A stretch of DNA of 7,487 nucleotides from Candidatus Gastranaerophilales bacterium (lineage in GTDB: Bacteria > Cyanobacteriota > Vampirovibrionia > Gastranaerophilales > Gastranaerophilaceae), in NCBI GenBank assembly GCA_910587245.1, contig CAJULX010000048.1, positions 1 to 7,487 on the forward strand, in the 5' to 3' direction. Of this stretch, positions 1-6,170 are shown one piece after another; the stretch's first letter is position 1; each line of letters begins with the position of its first letter. The translations under genes were made by a program, and so were the position numbers. Under the pieces are notes generated by a model. The model saw only the letters and a list, made by a program, of their open reading frames with translations, searched no databases and was not told where the DNA came from.

Positions 1-72
1 TCTAGAGGCGGCAATTGCCGCCTCACAACCTGCATGTCCTGCACCAACCACTATAACATCATAATTGAACAA
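1..72 (-). CDS. mnmG: MnmG (GidA), tRNA uridine-34 carboxymethylaminomethyl modification enzyme, N-terminus only
   Basis: Only the first 24 codons are present; the gene runs off the left edge. The translation begins FNYDVIVVGAGHAGCEAA, the FAD-binding Rossmann motif (GxGHAGxEAA) diagnostic of MnmG/GidA. In this family the enzyme works with MnmE to put the (carboxymethyl)aminomethyl group on wobble uridine 34 of certain tRNAs. No ATG lies in frame between the previous stop and the motif, so I take the TTG at 72-70 as start, which puts the motif a few residues from the N-terminus as in the family. An AGGA (plus-strand 85-88) lies 12 nt upstream, slightly far. The ompH-like gene ends 17 nt upstream on the same strand, so the two are probably cotranscribed. 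TrmFO, the other related FAD protein, has GLAGSEAA instead, so MnmG is preferred. Confidence 0.88.
   Translation of the reverse strand, partial: MFNYDVIVVGAGHAGCEAAIAASR
5..24. repeat. 20-bp perfect palindrome inside mnmG
   Basis: GAGGCGGCAATTGCCGCCTC is its own reverse complement with no spacer. It has 14 G/C out of 20 in an otherwise AT-rich window. It encodes the E-A-A-I-A-A stretch just after the FAD-binding glycines of MnmG, so the protein constrains much of it. A role in DNA (protein site or cruciform) is only a possibility. Confidence 0.85.
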
Positions 73-89
73 TTTATGTGGTTTTCCTT

Positions 90-527
90 TTATTTAAGAG
101 CGTTTAAAACATCAAGAGTGCAGTCAACTCCGCCTGTTACTCTTGAATCTTTTTTAATAATAATATCAAGTTTTTTTGCAACTCTTACTTTTTCTGCAGC
201 AGCTACAACTTTTGCCGTTAAATCGTTTTCATATCTTGTTCTTGTTGCAACGTAATCCTGTTGTTTAGCTTTTAATTGCTTCATTGATTCTGTGCCGATT
301 GCTTTCTTTTCAGCGTCTGTTTTTGCGGCAAGAATTTTTTTATCCTGCGCTGTAGTATATGCTTTAATTGCTTCTACTTTTCTGTCTAAATCTGCTGTAT
401 ATTTTTTTGCAAGAGCATAATCAGTTGAAACTTTTCCGTAATCAACATAGCCGATAGCCGCAAATGAAGCATTCATACCAACCATTGATACTAAAGCCAA
501 AAGTACTGTTATAACTGCTTTTTTCAT
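90..527 (-). CDS. OmpH/Skp-family periplasmic chaperone-like protein
   Basis: A 145-residue protein with a clear Sec signal peptide: MKK, a hydrophobic stretch at about residues 4-18, and a likely signal peptidase I site after S-F-A (residues 21-23). The mature part starts IGYVDYGKV, then has a long Lys/Ala/Glu-rich helical, probably coiled-coil region (about 35-120). It ends with the K-x-D-x-I-I-K-K-D...GGVD-x-T-x-x-V-x-x-A-L pattern typical of OmpH/Skp proteins. Skp is a trimeric periplasmic holdase for unfolded outer-membrane proteins, which implies a diderm envelope. The ATG at 527 follows a strong AGGAGA site with good spacing. It lies 31 nt after thrB and 17 nt before mnmG, so it looks like an operon member, although there is no functional link between these genes. 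Divergent OmpH proteins have varied roles, so the exact function is less certain than the family. Confidence 0.85.
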   Translation of the reverse strand: MKKAVITVLLALVSMVGMNASFAAIGYVDYGKVSTDYALAKKYTADLDRKVEAIKAYTTAQDKKILAAKTDAEKKAIGTESMKQLKAKQQDYVATRTRYENDLTAKVVAAAEKVRVAKKLDIIIKKDSRVTGGVDCTLDVLNALK

Positions 528-558
528 AATGTTTTTCTCCTTTTTAATCTATAAAAGC

Positions 559-1491
559 CTATAGTATTATCTTTGCACCTTCCTGCACAACAGGAAGAGT
601 ATATATTTGTGCATTTACATTTATATTATTCCAGGCGGCGGTCACAATTTCTTTTATTTCCTCATTCTTTGTACCGTTTTGAATAACCGCAACCGAAGGA
701 CCTGCACCCGCCAGAACGCACCCCAAAACACCGTCAACATGTTTTAATTCGTTCATTATCTGCGTTAAACCGGGCACAAGTTTTGTCCTGTAGGGCTGAT
801 GCAATCTGTCTCTTAAAGATAATTTCAAAAGTTCTTCATCCTTTGTACGGACAGCTTCAACAAACATGCCGCAATGTCTTAAATTATATACAGCATCTTT
901 CATCGGAACATTTTCAGGAAGAACACTTCTTGAAATACCTGTTGAAAGCTCATAATCAGGAATACAAATTGTAACCACCCAATCATCAGGCCATGGTAAT
1001 TTTCTTGTAACAACCGAACCGTCTTCTTCCCAATCGGATAATACAACCCCGCCTAAAATTGCAGGTGCAATATTATCAGGATGTCCTTCAATTTCTGTCG
1101 CAATAGATAATAAAACAGCAGTATCTGCAGGACGTCCCAAAAGCTCGTTTGCCGCAATCAATCCGCCTGTTATAACAGAGGCGGATGATCCCATGCCGCG
1201 TGCTATCGGGATTCCTGTTTTAATTGATATTTTTAATTCATTGGGACTTTGTCCGATATAGTTATACAAAAGTTCAATTGCCTTATAAACAATATTATTC
1301 TTGTCTTTTGGGATATTGTTTAAACCGTCTTCTTCATTATTTTCATCTAAAATATTAATTTCAATTCCAGAACCGGGTAATACCGTTTCTTCAATAGTAA
1401 CGGTATTATAAACAGGCAGTGCAAGTCCTAAACAATCAAAACCACACCCGAGATTAGCTATAGTTGCAGGTACTTGAGCCGATACTTTCAT
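559..1491 (-). CDS. thrB: Homoserine kinase (ThrB), GHMP kinase family
   Basis: A 310-residue cytoplasmic enzyme that phosphorylates L-homoserine with ATP to O-phosphohomoserine, the step before threonine synthase. The N-terminus (VSAQVPATIANLGCGFDCLG, residues 3-22) is the classic ThrB opening. The GHMP ATP-binding motif PIARGMGSSA lies at 95-104, the EGHPDN substrate/phosphate region at 135-140, and the C-terminal glycine motif VLAGAGPSVAVI at 259-270. The length is normal for the family. I chose the ATG at 1491, preceded by AAGGGG that overlaps the dnaN stop; an in-frame TTG one codon upstream (1494) would add one residue and is less likely. The gap to dnaN is 10 nt, indicating cotranscription and possibly translational coupling. 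No other threonine pathway genes are in view. Confidence 0.96.
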   Translation of the reverse strand: MKVSAQVPATIANLGCGFDCLGLALPVYNTVTIEETVLPGSGIEINILDENNEEDGLNNIPKDKNNIVYKAIELLYNYIGQSPNELKISIKTGIPIARGMGSSASVITGGLIAANELLGRPADTAVLLSIATEIEGHPDNIAPAILGGVVLSDWEEDGSVVTRKLPWPDDWVVTICIPDYELSTGISRSVLPENVPMKDAVYNLRHCGMFVEAVRTKDEELLKLSLRDRLHQPYRTKLVPGLTQIMNELKHVDGVLGCVLAGAGPSVAVIQNGTKNEEIKEIVTAAWNNINVNAQIYTLPVVQEGAKIIL

Positions 1492-1501
1492 CAAAAACCC
1501 C

Positions 1502-2638
1502 TTATCTTACCTGCACCGGCATAATTAAACATATATAATTATTATCTTCTTCATTATTTTCAGCCTCCGGCTTAAATATTGAAGCTGAAAGATTTGTGCA
1601 CATTTCTATTTTAACGTTTTTAGAATCCATATTTTTTAAACTGTCTAAAACATATTTATAATTAAATGCTATTAAAAGATTTTCATAATTATATTCTATA
1701 TCGAGAAAATCCTTTCCTGAACCTGATTCAGGAGTATCCGTGCTTATTTCAAGGCTGTTGTTTTCAAAATTAAATTTCATAATATTTGTACGCTCGTTTA
1801 CCATAACCGAAACAAGCTCGATTGCCTGAATCAATTGTTCCCTGTCAATTGTAACCGTTTTTTCGTTTGATGTGGGGATTAACTGCTGATATTTCGGATA
1901 CGTTCCTTCAATTAACCTTGATTGGAAAGTTACATTTTCAAATTCAAAAACAATTTTGTTTTTCTTTAATATAAATTTAACACTTTCATCTTTCAACATT
2001 GAAATTATTCTTGAAACTTCAACAAGCGTGCGGGATGGAGATATAAACATTACTTCTTCATCTTTTGAATCAATATCTTTTCTTGCGCGTGTAAGGCGAT
2101 TGCCGTCCGTTGCAACCATTTCCAGAACATTTGAATTTATATTAAAACAAACCCCTGAAAGCACACTGCCTGTTTCATTTTGAGCTGTTGAGAAAGCTGT
2201 CTGTTTAATTCCTTTATTTAAAAGCCCTGTTTTTATTTTAAATTCTTTACATTCTTCACCTTCTTGAGCTTCATCAAATACTTTAGGATATTCATTTGCA
2301 TTTATTCCTATAAGTTCAAATTTTGATTTGCCGCATGAGATTGTTACAACATTTGTTTCATTATCCAGTTTTAAAACAATCGGTTTATTTGGAAGTTTAT
2401 TAACTATTTCTTCAAGAGTTTTGGCAGATAGTGTAATTTTTCCTTCACTTACAACTTCCGCATTCAGTTTAAAACTTATCCCGAGGTTTAAATCTGTTGC
2501 GATAAATACAACCCTGTCATTTGATATGGTTTCAATTAATATATTTGATAAAACAGGCTGTACCCCTTTTGATGAAGTGATATTTTTTACAACTTTGATA
2601 CCGTTTAGAAAATCTTCCTTGTTTAAAACAATTTCCAT
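1502..2638 (-). CDS. dnaN: DNA polymerase III beta subunit (sliding clamp)
   Basis: A 378-residue protein of normal family length (about 366-380). As a ring-shaped dimer it encircles DNA and tethers the replicative polymerase and repair partners. The N-terminus (LNKEDFLNGIKVVKNITSSK) and the following PVLSNILIE (about residues 28-36) are typical of bacterial DnaN. Three clamp-fold domains follow, with the domain 2 segment containing VLSGVCFNI and ATDGNRLTRAR (about 160-190). The C-terminus ends YICLIMPVQVR, corresponding to the usual LxMPMR(L) tail. The ATG at 2638 has a strong AAGGAAG site 5-6 nt upstream. It is preceded by a 170-bp AT-rich gap that probably holds its promoter and possibly the replication origin, and followed after 10 nt by thrB. 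dnaA, recF and gyrB, the common partners of dnaN in many bacteria, are not next to it; a separated dnaA is common in Cyanobacteria. Confidence 0.97.
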   Translation of the reverse strand: MEIVLNKEDFLNGIKVVKNITSSKGVQPVLSNILIETISNDRVVFIATDLNLGISFKLNAEVVSEGKITLSAKTLEEIVNKLPNKPIVLKLDNETNVVTISCGKSKFELIGINANEYPKVFDEAQEGEECKEFKIKTGLLNKGIKQTAFSTAQNETGSVLSGVCFNINSNVLEMVATDGNRLTRARKDIDSKDEEVMFISPSRTLVEVSRIISMLKDESVKFILKKNKIVFEFENVTFQSRLIEGTYPKYQQLIPTSNEKTVTIDREQLIQAIELVSVMVNERTNIMKFNFENNSLEISTDTPESGSGKDFLDIEYNYENLLIAFNYKYVLDSLKNMDSKNVKIEMCTNLSASIFKPEAENNEEDNNYICLIMPVQVR

Positions 2639-2808
2639 TGAATCTTCCTTTTTTGTTTTTTAAACTTTATATCCCGATTTTTATATTATATAAAATAATT
2701 ATATTATAAAAATTTAATAATATATAATAAGCATTTAAAATTTGTGCAAAACCATTATAAACCCTTGATATTATTGAATTTTAACATGTGTAAAACTTGT
2801 GTAAATTT
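2639..2808. other. comF-dnaN intergenic region: candidate replication origin and dnaN promoter region
   Basis: A 170-bp non-coding gap. Positions 2677-2730 are 54 consecutive A/T bases, a plausible DNA-unwinding element. To its right, within 2743-2806, are three DnaA-box-like sites in the same orientation. The A/T tract also holds two exact TATAAT hexamers on the minus strand (2690-2685 and 2708-2703), either of which could be the dnaN -10 box, giving a leader of roughly 40-60 nt; I see no convincing -35 box. No intrinsic terminator for comF is apparent. The origin role is inferred from the combination of DnaA-box-like sites, unwinding tract, dnaN and nearby mnmG. Confidence 0.5.
2743..2806 (-). 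promoter_or_regulatory. Cluster of three DnaA-box-like 9-mers
   Basis: Read on the minus strand, TTTTGCACA (2751-2743) and TTTTACACA (2795-2787) both fit TTWTNCACA, and ATTTACACA (2806-2798) has one mismatch. The cyanobacterial box TTTTCCACA differs from the first two at one base each. All three point the same way, and the last two start exactly 11 bp apart, about one helical turn, which suits adjacent DnaA binding on one face of the DNA. They abut the 54-bp A/T tract at 2677-2730. Confidence 0.5.
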
Positions 2809-3549
2809 TTAAACAGCTTTTGACAGTGTTATACAAATAATCTTTTTTATATTATTTTCCTGCAGGGTTTTTATAATTTCATCAAGAGTAGAACCTGTTG
2901 TAATAATATCGTCAATTATAACAAAAGTTTTATCTTGAAAATCCTTGTATTTCTTTAGATTAATACCGAAAACCCCTTCAACATTTTTTCTTCTTTTTAA
3001 TTTATTAATTTTATACTGCGGAGTTGTATTTTTAATTTTTATTAAAAAATCGTTTAAAATCTTAATATTTTCTCCTCTTGAAATGCGGATTTCTGCAAAC
3101 CTTTTTACAATCTCATAAACGTTATTATATCCGCGCTCTTTTATATTTCTTTTTGCAGTGGGAACAGGTATAAATACCATATTTTGGAATTTTTTAACAT
3201 TGCCTGATTTTTTCTGTTCAAAACTTAGAATCTTGTTGTAATATTCTGATAAAAATTCTGCTAAAACCTTTGCTGTGGAAAGATTGTGGTGAAATTTTAA
3301 TTTATGGATTAATTCTTTAATAACCCCTTTATAAATACAGGCGGAATAGATTTCAACACCCCTTAATAAACCTTGTGGAAAACCTGATAAAATTTCAACA
3401 TCTTTTGCACAGGTTTTGCACAGAATTTTATTATCTTTTGAACAGCCGCAAACACAGCAATTTTCTTTATAAATTAAGGCTAAAAACCTTTCAAATACAT
3501 ATATTGAAAGGTTTTTTAAACGCCCGAATAAATTATTAAATTTTTCCAT
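2809..3549 (-). CDS. comF: ComF family protein (ComFC-like, phosphoribosyltransferase fold)
   Basis: A 246-residue cytoplasmic protein with the two-part ComF architecture. An N-terminal zinc-binding knuckle contains Cys31, 32, 34, 36, 44 and 47 (CxxC...CKTC pattern). A type I phosphoribosyltransferase domain follows, with FIPVPTAKRNIKERGYN at 126-142 and the PRPP-binding loop VIIDDIITTGSTLDE at 210-224. ComFC/GntX-type proteins take part in DNA uptake during natural transformation, and in some bacteria in DNA repair or restart; their exact reaction is not settled. The ATG at 3549 is the only reasonable start but has no clear Shine-Dalgarno site, so translation may be weak or coupled to thiG, whose stop is 30 nt upstream. 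The first codons lie in a strong inverted repeat (3482-3516). Three TTTTNCACA sites lie in the zinc-knuckle region and its flank. Confidence 0.92.
   Translation of the reverse strand: MEKFNNLFGRLKNLSIYVFERFLALIYKENCCVCGCSKDNKILCKTCAKDVEILSGFPQGLLRGVEIYSACIYKGVIKELIHKLKFHHNLSTAKVLAEFLSEYYNKILSFEQKKSGNVKKFQNMVFIPVPTAKRNIKERGYNNVYEIVKRFAEIRISRGENIKILNDFLIKIKNTTPQYKINKLKRRKNVEGVFGINLKKYKDFQDKTFVIIDDIITTGSTLDEIIKTLQENNIKKIICITLSKAV
3374..3422. promoter_or_regulatory. DnaA-box-like sites inside comF
   Basis: On the minus strand 3382-3374 reads TTTTCCACA, an exact match to the cyanobacterial-type DnaA box. On the plus strand TTTTGCACA occurs at 3403-3411 and again at 3414-3422, starting 11 bp apart. 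One-mismatch TGTGGAAAG lies at 3274-3282. The two plus-strand copies overlap Cys/Lys codons of the zinc knuckle, so protein coding alone could explain part of the pattern. Confidence 0.35.
3482..3516 (-). repeat. 13-bp perfect inverted repeat near the 5' end of comF; terminator-like hairpin
   Basis: AAAAACCTTTCAA (3482-3494) is exactly complementary to TTGAAAGGTTTTT (3504-3516) with a 9-nt loop. In the comF mRNA this is a hairpin whose 3' arm ends in five U residues, beginning about 33 nt after the start codon and spanning roughly codons 12-23. The stem is A/U-rich with few G-C pairs, so it would be a weak terminator; it could act as an attenuator or an mRNA stability element. The pairing is seen directly; the function is inferred. 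Confidence 0.6.
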
Positions 3550-3579
3550 ATTTATTTCAAACTAAATAGTTAATATTGT

Positions 3580-4350
3580 TTATTTACCCACAATCCCCGT
3601 TAAAGGTGAAGAAGCGCTTGCATACTGTTTTACGGGGATTCTTCCCGCTTCATAAGCAGCGCGGCCTGCCATAACTCCGTATTTAAAAGCTTCCGCCATT
3701 TTAACAGGGTCTTTAGCTTTTGCTATAGCTGTATTTATAAGACAAAAATCCGCACCTTTTTCCATAACGGCGGAAGCATCCGAAGGAACACCGATTCCTG
3801 CATCCACCACAACAGGGATATTTGATTGTTCAATTATAATTTTTATATTTTCCATGGTTACAACACCCTGTCCTGAGCCGATTGGGGAAGCTAAAGGCAT
3901 AACGGTTGCACATCCGATTTCTTCCAGTCTTTTTGCAAGAATAGGGTCAGCATTGATATAAGGAAGAACTACAAACCCTTCATCTACAAGTATTTTTGCC
4001 GCATTTAAAGTTTCAATAGGGTCAGGAAGCAAAAATTTAGGGTCGGGAATAACTTCAAGTTTTATCCAGTTATTTATGCCCATAGCCCTTGATAAATGCG
4101 CAATGCGGATAGCTTCTTCCGCTGTGGCGCACCCTGCGGTGTTGGGTAAAATCCAATACTTATTTAAATCAATGTTATCCATTAGGCCTGCATGACCTTG
4201 AGATTTTTCTTCAACCCTTCTTATTGCAACGGTTACAATCTCCGCCCCGCTTGCCGCATGGGCTTTTTTCATTGTTTCAAAATCATCAAATTTTCCCGTG
4301 CCAACCATTAATCTGGTTGAAAATTCACGGTCTGCAATCTTTATTGTCAT
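3580..4350 (-). CDS. thiG: Thiazole synthase (ThiG)
   Basis: A 256-residue TIM-barrel enzyme of normal family length. It forms the thiazole phosphate carboxylate of thiamine from 1-deoxy-D-xylulose 5-phosphate, dehydroglycine and sulfur carried by the ThiS thiocarboxylate. Characteristic stretches are RLMVGTGKF (13-21), VTVAIRR (39-45), LPNTAGC (68-74), WIKLEVI (95-101, with Lys97 as the expected Schiff-base lysine), MPLASPIGSGQG and VVVDAGIGVPSDA, the phosphate-binding barrel end. The ATG at 4350 follows AGGAG with ideal spacing. Its partners thiS, thiF and thiH/thiO are not in the window, so thiG here is separated from the rest of the pathway. It is the first gene of the minus-strand series and diverges from queA across 47 bp. 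No TPP riboswitch fits in that short leader. Confidence 0.97.
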   Translation of the reverse strand: MTIKIADREFSTRLMVGTGKFDDFETMKKAHAASGAEIVTVAIRRVEEKSQGHAGLMDNIDLNKYWILPNTAGCATAEEAIRIAHLSRAMGINNWIKLEVIPDPKFLLPDPIETLNAAKILVDEGFVVLPYINADPILAKRLEEIGCATVMPLASPIGSGQGVVTMENIKIIIEQSNIPVVVDAGIGVPSDASAVMEKGADFCLINTAIAKAKDPVKMAEAFKYGVMAGRAAYEAGRIPVKQYASASSPLTGIVGK

Positions 4351-4379
4351 AATTTTTCTCCTAAAAAATCAAGAAACTT

Positions 4380-4393
4380 TTATTATATAATAA
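4380..4393. promoter_or_regulatory. Symmetric -10 palindrome shared by thiG and queA
   Basis: TTATTATATAATAA is a perfect 14-bp palindrome in the 47-bp divergent gap. It carries an exact TATAAT on the plus strand (4386-4391, for queA) and another on the minus strand (4387-4382, for thiG). The thiG transcript would begin near 4375 with a leader of about 25 nt including AGGAG. The queA transcript would begin within a base or two of its ATG (4398). No good -35 hexamer is visible in either direction. Confidence 0.5.
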
Positions 4394-4397
4394 TTTT

Positions 4398-5549
4398 ATG
4401 ACAAAAACAGATAAAAATACTATAGAAAAATTTGATAATAAACAAATAAATGAACAACAAATACCTGAATATACAAAATTGGAAGATTTTGATTATTTTC
4501 TTCCGGAAGAATTAATTGCGCAATTTCCGTTAAAAAAGCGCGATAATTCAAGAATGATGGTAATTTCAAGGGAAAAAAAGAGCGTTGAAAATAAACATTT
4601 CTTTGATTTTGTGAATTACCTTAAAGAAGGGGATGTTTTGGTATTAAATAATACCAAAGTTATCCCTGCAAGGCTCATCGGGCGGAAAGAAACAGGCGCA
4701 AGCATTGAAATATTTCTGCTTCACCCTGCATCTGAAAATTCACAAGACAGTGAAAATGAGTCAAAAGCCTTATGGTATGCGCTTATTAAAAACCTAAAAC
4801 GCCTAAAACCCAATGATATTATACATATTTCAGATGAATTTTCCGTAAAGCTTATAGAAAAAGGGGTTTCTACGCAATCCGGACCGGATGAAAACCTTGT
4901 AGAACTTATATTTAAAGGTGATACGCTCTCGAACGTGCTTGAAAAATACGGTGAAATTCCCTTGCCGCCTTACATACAGCGAAAAAATATTCAGGAAGAT
5001 AAAGAAACTTATCAAACCGTTTTTGCAAAAATATCGGGGAGTGTTGCAGCACCTACGGCAGGGCTTCATTTTACGCCTGAAATACTTGATATTATAAGAA
5101 AAAAAGGTGTAAAAATAGCCTATATTACGCTCAACGTCGGGCTTGGAACATTTTTACCCGTAAAAGAAAATAATATTTTAGACCACAAAATGCACACGGA
5201 AAGTTTTGAAATTTCAGAAAATGCCGCGCAGATAATAAATGAAGCAAAAGCGCAAGGTAAAAATATTGTGGCAGTGGGAACAACCGTTACAAGAACGCTT
5301 GAGGCCGTATATAAGAAATACGGTAAAATTATACCCGTAAAAGATGAAACCGATATTTTTATTTATCCGCCATATAAATTTAAAGTTATAGATAAACTTT
5401 TAACAAATTTCCACCTGCCCAAATCTACGCTTATAATGCTGGTTTGCGCGCTTGCAGGATATGATTTTACGCTTTCCTGTTATAAAAAAGCCGTTGAAGA
5501 AAAATACAGATTTTTCTCCTACGGCGATTGTATGTTTATAGATTTTTAA
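4398..5549 (+). CDS. queA: S-adenosylmethionine:tRNA ribosyltransferase-isomerase (QueA)
   Basis: A 383-residue enzyme that transfers and rearranges the ribosyl part of SAM onto 7-aminomethyl-7-deazaguanine in tRNA, giving epoxyqueuosine, a late step of queuosine synthesis. Family stretches appear in order: FDYFLPEELIAQFP (31-44), KVIPARLIGRK (87-97), GSVAAPTAGLHFTPEIL (214-230), LNVGLGTFLPV (245-255), HKMHTESFEI (263-272), GTTVTRTLEA (294-303), NFHLPKSTLIMLVCALAGYD (337-356) and the C-terminal RFFSYGDCMFI. The first 27 or so residues are extra, polar and not family-like. A TTG at 4479 would give 356 residues, the usual family length, but neither start has a Shine-Dalgarno site, so I keep the ATG. 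Its TATAAT ends only 6 nt before that ATG, suggesting a leaderless or nearly leaderless message. It ends 15 nt from the convergent small gene at 5565, with no clear terminator between. Confidence 0.96.
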   Translation: MTKTDKNTIEKFDNKQINEQQIPEYTKLEDFDYFLPEELIAQFPLKKRDNSRMMVISREKKSVENKHFFDFVNYLKEGDVLVLNNTKVIPARLIGRKETGASIEIFLLHPASENSQDSENESKALWYALIKNLKRLKPNDIIHISDEFSVKLIEKGVSTQSGPDENLVELIFKGDTLSNVLEKYGEIPLPPYIQRKNIQEDKETYQTVFAKISGSVAAPTAGLHFTPEILDIIRKKGVKIAYITLNVGLGTFLPVKENNILDHKMHTESFEISENAAQIINEAKAQGKNIVAVGTTVTRTLEAVYKKYGKIIPVKDETDIFIYPPYKFKVIDKLLTNFHLPKSTLIMLVCALAGYDFTLSCYKKAVEEKYRFFSYGDCMFIDF

Positions 5550-5564
5550 TATTAGTTAATATAA

Positions 5565-6062
5565 TTATTCAAACCACTCAGGATGTGTATTTTGAAGGGT
5601 GCTTTCTTTTATCTCATCACTGACTTTACTGTCAATATCTTCAAGCCAGCTTTCACGATTACCAGCAGATATTTCTTCAGATGTCTGCTTGTTTAATTCC
5701 TGTCGCTGTTCAGAAATATCAACCATTTTCTTCTCTGCGGCTTGTTTTTGTTCAGCTAATTCTTGTTTTCTTTCGGAAATCTCCTGCCAGGCGGAAGGTT
5801 TTTTGCCAAACAAGTTTTTAACACCATCTATAAAACCTTTTCCAAAACTTTTTAAAGTTTCGCCAAAACCTATTTTACCGTCATCTTTTCCGTCATTAAA
5901 TTCAAGCTCAACCTGCTCGTTCTCGTTTGACTCGGGTAAATCTTTATTTTCCGTATTTTGGTTTTTATTTTCAACAGATTTTTTTAAAGCCTCTGTTCCG
6001 ATTTCCGCAGCAGCTTGTGCGGCAGATGAAACACCAATACCCGAAATATTCATTTCAGCCAT
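5565..6062 (-). CDS. Hypothetical protein with coiled-coil region; paralogue of the next gene upstream
   Basis: I do not recognise this 165-residue protein. It has no signal peptide or membrane segment. Its parts are: an N-terminal Ala/Ser/Gly-rich segment (MAEMNISGIGVSSAAQAAAE, 1-20); a polar Asn/Glu/Lys linker (about 28-48); ENEQVELEF (47-55); a Gly/Phe/Lys segment, IGFGETLKSFGKGFIDGVKN (64-83), that could form an amphipathic helix; a likely coiled coil rich in Glu/Gln/Lys (about 91-130); and an acidic tail ending HPEWFE. The start ATG at 6062 follows AAGGAAG at good spacing. The N-terminal NI-x-G opening and the ENEQV motif recur at nearly the same positions in the broken gene at 6171-6474, and both genes share a 27-bp leader, so they are tandem paralogues. 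It lies two genes after rpoD on the same strand and converges with queA. Function unknown. Confidence 0.8.
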   Translation of the reverse strand: MAEMNISGIGVSSAAQAAAEIGTEALKKSVENKNQNTENKDLPESNENEQVELEFNDGKDDGKIGFGETLKSFGKGFIDGVKNLFGKKPSAWQEISERKQELAEQKQAAEKKMVDISEQRQELNKQTSEEISAGNRESWLEDIDSKVSDEIKESTLQNTHPEWFE

Positions 6063-6063
6063 T

Positions 6064-6090
6064 TTTAACTTCCTTTCTTTTATCCTAAAA
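6064..6090 (-). repeat. 27-bp leader repeat, copy 1 (before the intact paralogue)
   Basis: Identical to 6475-6501. Read on the minus strand it begins TTTTAGGATAAAAG and includes the AAGGAAG ribosome binding site. It ends two bases before the start ATG at 6062-6060 (one base more than in copy 2). TTTTA and TAAAA can pair around a GGA loop. The identity contrasts with the diverged coding sequences behind it, which suggests a retained regulatory leader or recent exchange between copies. Confidence 0.85.
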
Positions 6091-6170
6091 ACTTATATAG
6101 TAAACATTTGTCTTGCAAAAGAAAAAACTCAAATAAAATTTATAAAATGTTGAATATCGCAGTATTAATT

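Noticed and set aside
1..6. TCTAGA at the left edge as a cloning or vector junction
   Set aside because: It fits the mnmG reading frame (A-S-R), so it is most simply natural sequence.
1590..1610. TTTGTGCACA near 1598 as a further DnaA box
   Set aside because: It has a mismatch to TTWTNCACA, is isolated and lies inside dnaN coding sequence.
4351..4397. TPP riboswitch upstream of thiG
   Set aside because: The divergent gap is only 47 bp, too short for a THI element, and no THI-box-like sequence is visible.
5547..5570. Shared bidirectional terminator between queA and the convergent hypothetical gene
   Set aside because: The 15-bp gap is AT-rich with only imperfect complementarity and no G-C stem.
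5599..6153. Plus-strand open frame of 184 codons opposite the hypothetical gene
   Set aside because: The translation is Ser/Phe/Cys-rich, as expected for the complement of a Glu/Lys-rich gene. It has no good ribosome binding site, and the minus-strand gene has a strong start and a paralogue.
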